Translations under genes and position numbers: made by a program
Notes under the pieces: generated by a model
Databases searched by the model: none
Seen by the model: the letters and a program-made list of their open reading frames with translations, nothing else
Told to the model about the DNA's origin: nothing
In this document: positions 60,826-64,000 of the stretch, piece by piece
How positions within the stretch are numbered: the stretch's first letter is position 1
Layout of the letters: every line of letters starts with the position of its first letter
Source: Vulcanimicrobiota bacterium
GTDB lineage: Bacteria; Vulcanimicrobiota; Vulcanimicrobiia; Eremiobacterales; Eremiobacteraceae
Direction of reading: 5' to 3'
Assembly: GCA_019235715.1 (NCBI GenBank)
Contig: JAFAKE010000068.1
Location: forward strand, 1 to 64,000
Length of the DNA stretch: 64,000 nucleotides

Positions 60826-61938
60826 ATGATCAATCAGTTGCGAAGGGGCATTGTAGCCGTCGTGTGCATGACGATTGCGCTCGGTTGTGCTGCACCGGCA
60901 TCGGCCGCGCTGCGCGCAGTCGCGTTCGTATCACCGACCATCGGATGGATCGCCGGTGACGGCGTGATCTACGGCACGAACGATGGCGGACACACCTGGC
61001 AGCAGCAATACAAAGGAAGATATCAGATCTGGTCGCTCAGCTTCGTCAGCTCGACGACGGGTTTCGCGGCAGCCGTCGACCCCATACCCGGCGTCGGCGC
61101 GCTCTTGACGACGCATGATGGTGGGCGTACGTGGGCACGCGCCGGCGAACCGCGCAATCCGGCGCGGCAGATCAGTTTCGCAAATACGCTCAAAGGCTTT
61201 GCCATGGCCGGCGGTTCGCAACTAGCGAGCAGCATGCCCGAACGCGTGCCCGCATTCTTCGGCGGCAGGCTTGCAACGACGGCCGACAGCGCGCGCAGCT
61301 GGCGCATGCTCGACTCGCCGCTTCTGGTCGACACGACGTGCGCGTCGGATCCGACGCACGTCTGGGCTGCATATCAGGCCGCGGTGCTGCGCTCCGATGA
61401 CGGCGGCGATTCATTCTCGAACGTCTTGTCGCCGATCGTCGACACGAAGCGCATCTGGTACGCGACGATCGAATGCGCGGGTGCCAACGTCGCATGGGTG
61501 CAGTTCGCCGGCGCCGCATCCGGCGATCAGCGGCCATACGTCGTTTTCCGCACGATTGATGGCGGTCAAAGCTGGGCGCCCGTGCTCGCCAATAAAAAGA
61601 CTACCGACGCGTACCCGCAGCTCGCGGCGACGTACGGCGACGTACCCGGCCCCTGGCCCGGCCCGTTCTCGGTCGTCGACGCGAACAGCGCGTTCTTCCT
61701 CGGTGCTTGTCCGCAGTGCGGCGCGCGCGGTGCCATCTCGATCACCGCCACCAACGATGGCGGGAAGACATGGCAGCCGATCTCCACGGTGCCCGACGTC
61801 ACGCTTGCCGGGCCAGTCGCGATCTCGTTCGCAGATGCGCAACATGGCTGGGTCGTCGGCTCGTCCTCAGCCGGCGCGCCCGTTGTCGCCGCCACCTGGG
61901 ATGGCGGCATGACGTGGAGCAAGCAGGTGATCAAATGA
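60826..61938 (+). CDS. Secreted BNR-repeat beta-propeller, Ycf48/HCF136-like
   Basis: The 370-residue product has a signal peptide (about 1-27, ending PASAAL). Repeated strands carry BNR or Asp-box motifs: TNDGGHTWQQ, THDGGRTWAR, SDDGGDSFSN, TIDGGQSWAP, TNDGGKTWQP and TWDGGMTWSK. These mark a seven-bladed propeller similar to Ycf48-like and sialidase-type proteins. No sialidase active-site arginines are evident, so a binding or scaffolding role is likelier. It overlaps the following amidohydrolase start by four bases. Confidence 0.85.
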   Translation: MINQLRRGIVAVVCMTIALGCAAPASAALRAVAFVSPTIGWIAGDGVIYGTNDGGHTWQQQYKGRYQIWSLSFVSSTTGFAAAVDPIPGVGALLTTHDGGRTWARAGEPRNPARQISFANTLKGFAMAGGSQLASSMPERVPAFFGGRLATTADSARSWRMLDSPLLVDTTCASDPTHVWAAYQAAVLRSDDGGDSFSNVLSPIVDTKRIWYATIECAGANVAWVQFAGAASGDQRPYVVFRTIDGGQSWAPVLANKKTTDAYPQLAATYGDVPGPWPGPFSVVDANSAFFLGACPQCGARGAISITATNDGGKTWQPISTVPDVTLAGPVAISFADAQHGWVVGSSSAGAPVVAATWDGGMTWSKQVIK

Positions 61939-63113
61939 GCGTTGATGCTCTCGAAGTTCCTGCGCCGGTCGTGCGCGACGTCATCGCGCTGCGCCGCGAT
62001 TTCCATGCGCACCCGGAGCTCGGCTTTGAAGAAGTGCGCACCGCCGGCATCGTTGCCGAACGCCTGCGCGCGCTCGGCTACCAGGTGCGCACCGGCGTCG
62101 GTCAGACCGGTGTTTTGGGCATTCTGCGCTCGCAGCGCCCCGGCAAGACAATCTTGTTGCGTGCGGACATGGACTGTCTTCCGATCGACGAACGCAGCGG
62201 CGTCGAGTTCTCCTCGACCGTCGCAGGCAAGATGCACGCGTGCGGCCATGACGGACACACGGCGATGCTGCTCGGCGCGGCGCAGATGATCATGGAGCGG
62301 CGCGATCTCATCCACGGCACCATCGTGCTGTGCTTCCAACCTGCGGAGGAAGGCAAAGGCGGCGCGCGCGCGATGATCGAGGACGGCGCGCTCGACGATC
62401 CCGCAGTCGATCGGGTCTACGGCCTCCATCTGACCTCGCTGTATCCCACGGGCCAAGTTTTGGTGCGCCCCGGACCGGTGATGGCCTCAAGCGATTCCAT
62501 CGAAGTGACGATCCGCGGCCGCGGCGGTCATGGGGCCGCACCGCATCAGACCGTCGATCCCATCGTGACCTCCGCGTATTTCATCGCGCAGTTGCAATCG
62601 GTCGCAAGCCGCAACGTCGATCCGACAGAACCGGCAGTGGTGACCATCGGCGCCATTCACGGTGGCACGATCCACAATGTGATCCCTGACAGCGTCGACT
62701 TGCTGGGCACCGTGCGCGCGTTCTCGGAGGCCGAGCGGGCGGCGATGAAGCCGCGCATCGAGCGCGTGCTCTCCGGCTGCTGCGACGCCGCGGGCGCGGG
62801 CTACGATTACCGGTATATCGACCGCTATCCGATCACGGTCAACGACGAGAAGGAAGCCGGGTACGTGCACCAGCTGGCGGTGCGCACGCTGGGAGAGCGA
62901 CGGCTTGGGCATTTGGCGATGACGATGGGCGCGGAAGATTTCTCGTTCATGCTGCAGCGCAGGCCCGGCTGCTTCTTCTTCCTCGGCTCGCAGTCAGACG
63001 AGCGCACGGCCGTGCCGCATCACAACGCCCGCTTCGCGATCGACGAGCGCTGTCTGGCGACCGGCGTGCAGATGATGACGGCGCTCGCGCTGGACGCGCC
63101 GCAAAGACCCTAG
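61935..63113 (+). CDS. M20-family amidohydrolase (hippurate/IAA-amino-acid hydrolase type)
   Basis: This 392-residue binuclear metallohydrolase has VIALRRDFHAHPELGFEE, the metal and catalytic residues in ADMDCLPIDE and HACGHDGHTAMLLGAAQ, FQPAEEGKGGARAMIEDG, and MTMGAEDFSFML near the end. It cleaves N-acyl amino acids such as hippurate or N-acetyl compounds. It is coupled to the propeller gene (ATGA), which is unusual because one product is exported and the other is cytosolic. Confidence 0.92.
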   Translation: MSVDALEVPAPVVRDVIALRRDFHAHPELGFEEVRTAGIVAERLRALGYQVRTGVGQTGVLGILRSQRPGKTILLRADMDCLPIDERSGVEFSSTVAGKMHACGHDGHTAMLLGAAQMIMERRDLIHGTIVLCFQPAEEGKGGARAMIEDGALDDPAVDRVYGLHLTSLYPTGQVLVRPGPVMASSDSIEVTIRGRGGHGAAPHQTVDPIVTSAYFIAQLQSVASRNVDPTEPAVVTIGAIHGGTIHNVIPDSVDLLGTVRAFSEAERAAMKPRIERVLSGCCDAAGAGYDYRYIDRYPITVNDEKEAGYVHQLAVRTLGERRLGHLAMTMGAEDFSFMLQRRPGCFFFLGSQSDERTAVPHHNARFAIDERCLATGVQMMTALALDAPQRP

Positions 63114-63154
63114 CGCTCGCAAGACGTCGCGCTCTGGACAACGAATGGACCTGC

Positions 63155-63937
63155 ATGGCGCGTGCCTTGACGGACGCTGACTTTATTTATCGCCGGCCGG
63201 CTCACGGGTTTCCTCATGTCGTGCTGCTCCCGGGTTTGGTCGCCGGCAAGTGGATGTGGGAGCCGACGCTGCATGCGCTCCACGAAGCAGGGTACGGGTA
63301 TCTGACGCTGGTCGGCCCGATGGCCGGCGAGCACGATCGAGCCGAACCGATCACCGGCACCGTCATCGAGTTGATGGACCGTTGCGGCATTGGGTCGGCG
63401 GCACTGGTCGGCGGCTCGTTCGGTTCGCTCATCGCGCTCGACTGTGCGCTGCGCTTTCCCCAACGCGCGAGCATGGTCGCCCTGTCGGGCGCTCCCGGCA
63501 TGTTCACCGCACGCGACGTCGCTGCGCCGTTCAAAGGAAAAGCGACGCGCACGTTCGGCAATGCGCTTGTCGACCGGCTCTTCTTCGATCGCCGCTGCGC
63601 TCCCGAATACGGCGTGAACGAGACGATGATGCTGTTCCAAGATCAGCGTCGTTTGGCGGTCGCCGCGCGCCTCATGCGCGAAAGCAACCATTACGATTAT
63701 GCGGCGGCGCTTTCCAAGATCGATGCGCGCGTGCTGATGATCTGGGGCGCGGACGACTGCATCAGCCCGTGCAGGCTGTGGGAATCGCACCTCGCACCGA
63801 GCGCGCGGCGTGGCATGTTCTTCAAGATCCAGCGCTGCGGCCACGTTCCGATGATCGAGCGGCCGCGCATCTTCAACGCGCTATTGATGGACCAGCTCGC
63901 ATCGGCGCCGCTCGGACGATTCGGGCACACGAGCTAG
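63155..63937 (+). CDS. Alpha/beta-fold hydrolase
   Basis: The 260-residue protein carries the nucleophile elbow LVGGSFGSLIALDCALR, a catalytic Asp in WGADDCISPC, and His in RCGHVPMIERPR. The N-terminal VVLLPGLVAGKWMWEPTLHA segment forms the oxyanion region. No specific substrate can be assigned. It stands 41 bases after the amidohydrolase gene. Confidence 0.9.
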   Translation: MARALTDADFIYRRPAHGFPHVVLLPGLVAGKWMWEPTLHALHEAGYGYLTLVGPMAGEHDRAEPITGTVIELMDRCGIGSAALVGGSFGSLIALDCALRFPQRASMVALSGAPGMFTARDVAAPFKGKATRTFGNALVDRLFFDRRCAPEYGVNETMMLFQDQRRLAVAARLMRESNHYDYAAALSKIDARVLMIWGADDCISPCRLWESHLAPSARRGMFFKIQRCGHVPMIERPRIFNALLMDQLASAPLGRFGHTS

Positions 63938-63940
63938 CGC

Positions 63941-64000
63941 TTACTCGCGCAAAAAGCCGTCTTCGATATTCAACACGCGGTCGGCGACTTCGACGATGCG
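63941..64000 (-). CDS. C-terminal end of an ABC-transporter ATPase (partial)
   Basis: Only the last 19 codons and stop are in the window, reading RIVEVADRVLNIEDGFLRE. The sequence, with ADR-x-L-x-x-x-DG, is typical of the end of LolD/MacB-type ATP-binding subunits. The gene continues past the right edge. Confidence 0.65.
   Translation of the reverse strand, partial: RIVEVADRVLNIEDGFLRE

Noticed and set aside
1-64000. tRNA genes, rRNA genes or CRISPR arrays
   Set aside because: No cloverleaf-like T-arm sequences, rRNA signatures or regularly spaced repeats were seen on reading through the non-coding stretches.

Overview
The window is GC-rich bacterial chromosome from a diderm: it carries three TonB-dependent-receptor-type outer-membrane barrels, a PilQ-type secretin, flagellar basal-body genes and many lipoproteins. 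The mix of carboxypeptidase-regulatory-domain receptors, GloVer-repeat proteins, DUF3105 proteins and very tight ATGA-coupled operons suggests a Candidatus Eremiobacterota (WPS-2)-like or neighbouring uncultured lineage. That placement is inferred from gene content; no rRNA gene is present to confirm it. I saw no tRNA, CRISPR array or intact insertion sequence.

Layout. 0-3.2 kb: lutA-lutB lactate oxidation genes with a coupled lipoprotein (all minus), and a dienoyl-CoA-reductase-like SDR on plus. 3.2-11 kb: two copies of a module (multi-pass membrane protein with a C-terminal RPPP tail, then an outer-membrane receptor), separated by a secreted cupin, a MauE/DoxX-type membrane protein and a membrane-anchored thioredoxin. 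11-17.8 kb (all minus): two tandem DUF3105 proteins, mntH, a DtxR/MntR regulator, a Fur-family regulator and a ZnuABC-type metal ABC transporter. Its start codon lies at the centre of a perfect 25-bp palindrome. 17.8-22.9 kb: a compact flagellar operon flgB-flgC-fliE-fliF-fliH-fliI plus a lytic transglycosylase. It has no fliG, and FliF ends in a FliG-middle-domain-like segment.

23-39 kb: a secreted small protein, a GAF-PAS adenylate cyclase, an orphan pilQ, a ribbon-helix-helix regulator divergent from a third receptor followed by two coupled lipoproteins, a PstS-like secreted protein behind a duplicated promoter-proximal element, a GloVer-repeat protein and an exported Hcp-fold protein. 39-44.5 kb: rpsI, rplM, an inserted pair of membrane proteins, an M50 protease, truA and two hypotheticals. 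44.5-45.1 kb is an apparently degenerate gap.

45-64 kb is mostly housekeeping and metabolism: lysS-greA behind a cyanobacterial-AAR-like reductase pair and a START-domain protein; a class III aminotransferase; a 32-residue cysteine-rich peptide gene overlapping isocitrate lyase, with a convergent LysR regulator; an SPFH/zinc-ribbon protein; a QueA-like enzyme, an SDR and a two-component system; dusB, a BNR propeller, an M20 amidohydrolase, an alpha/beta hydrolase and the end of an ABC ATPase. The strongest leads are the FliF tail without FliG, the metal island with its start-codon operator, the cysteine-rich mini-gene before isocitrate lyase, and the AAR-like reductase outside cyanobacteria.
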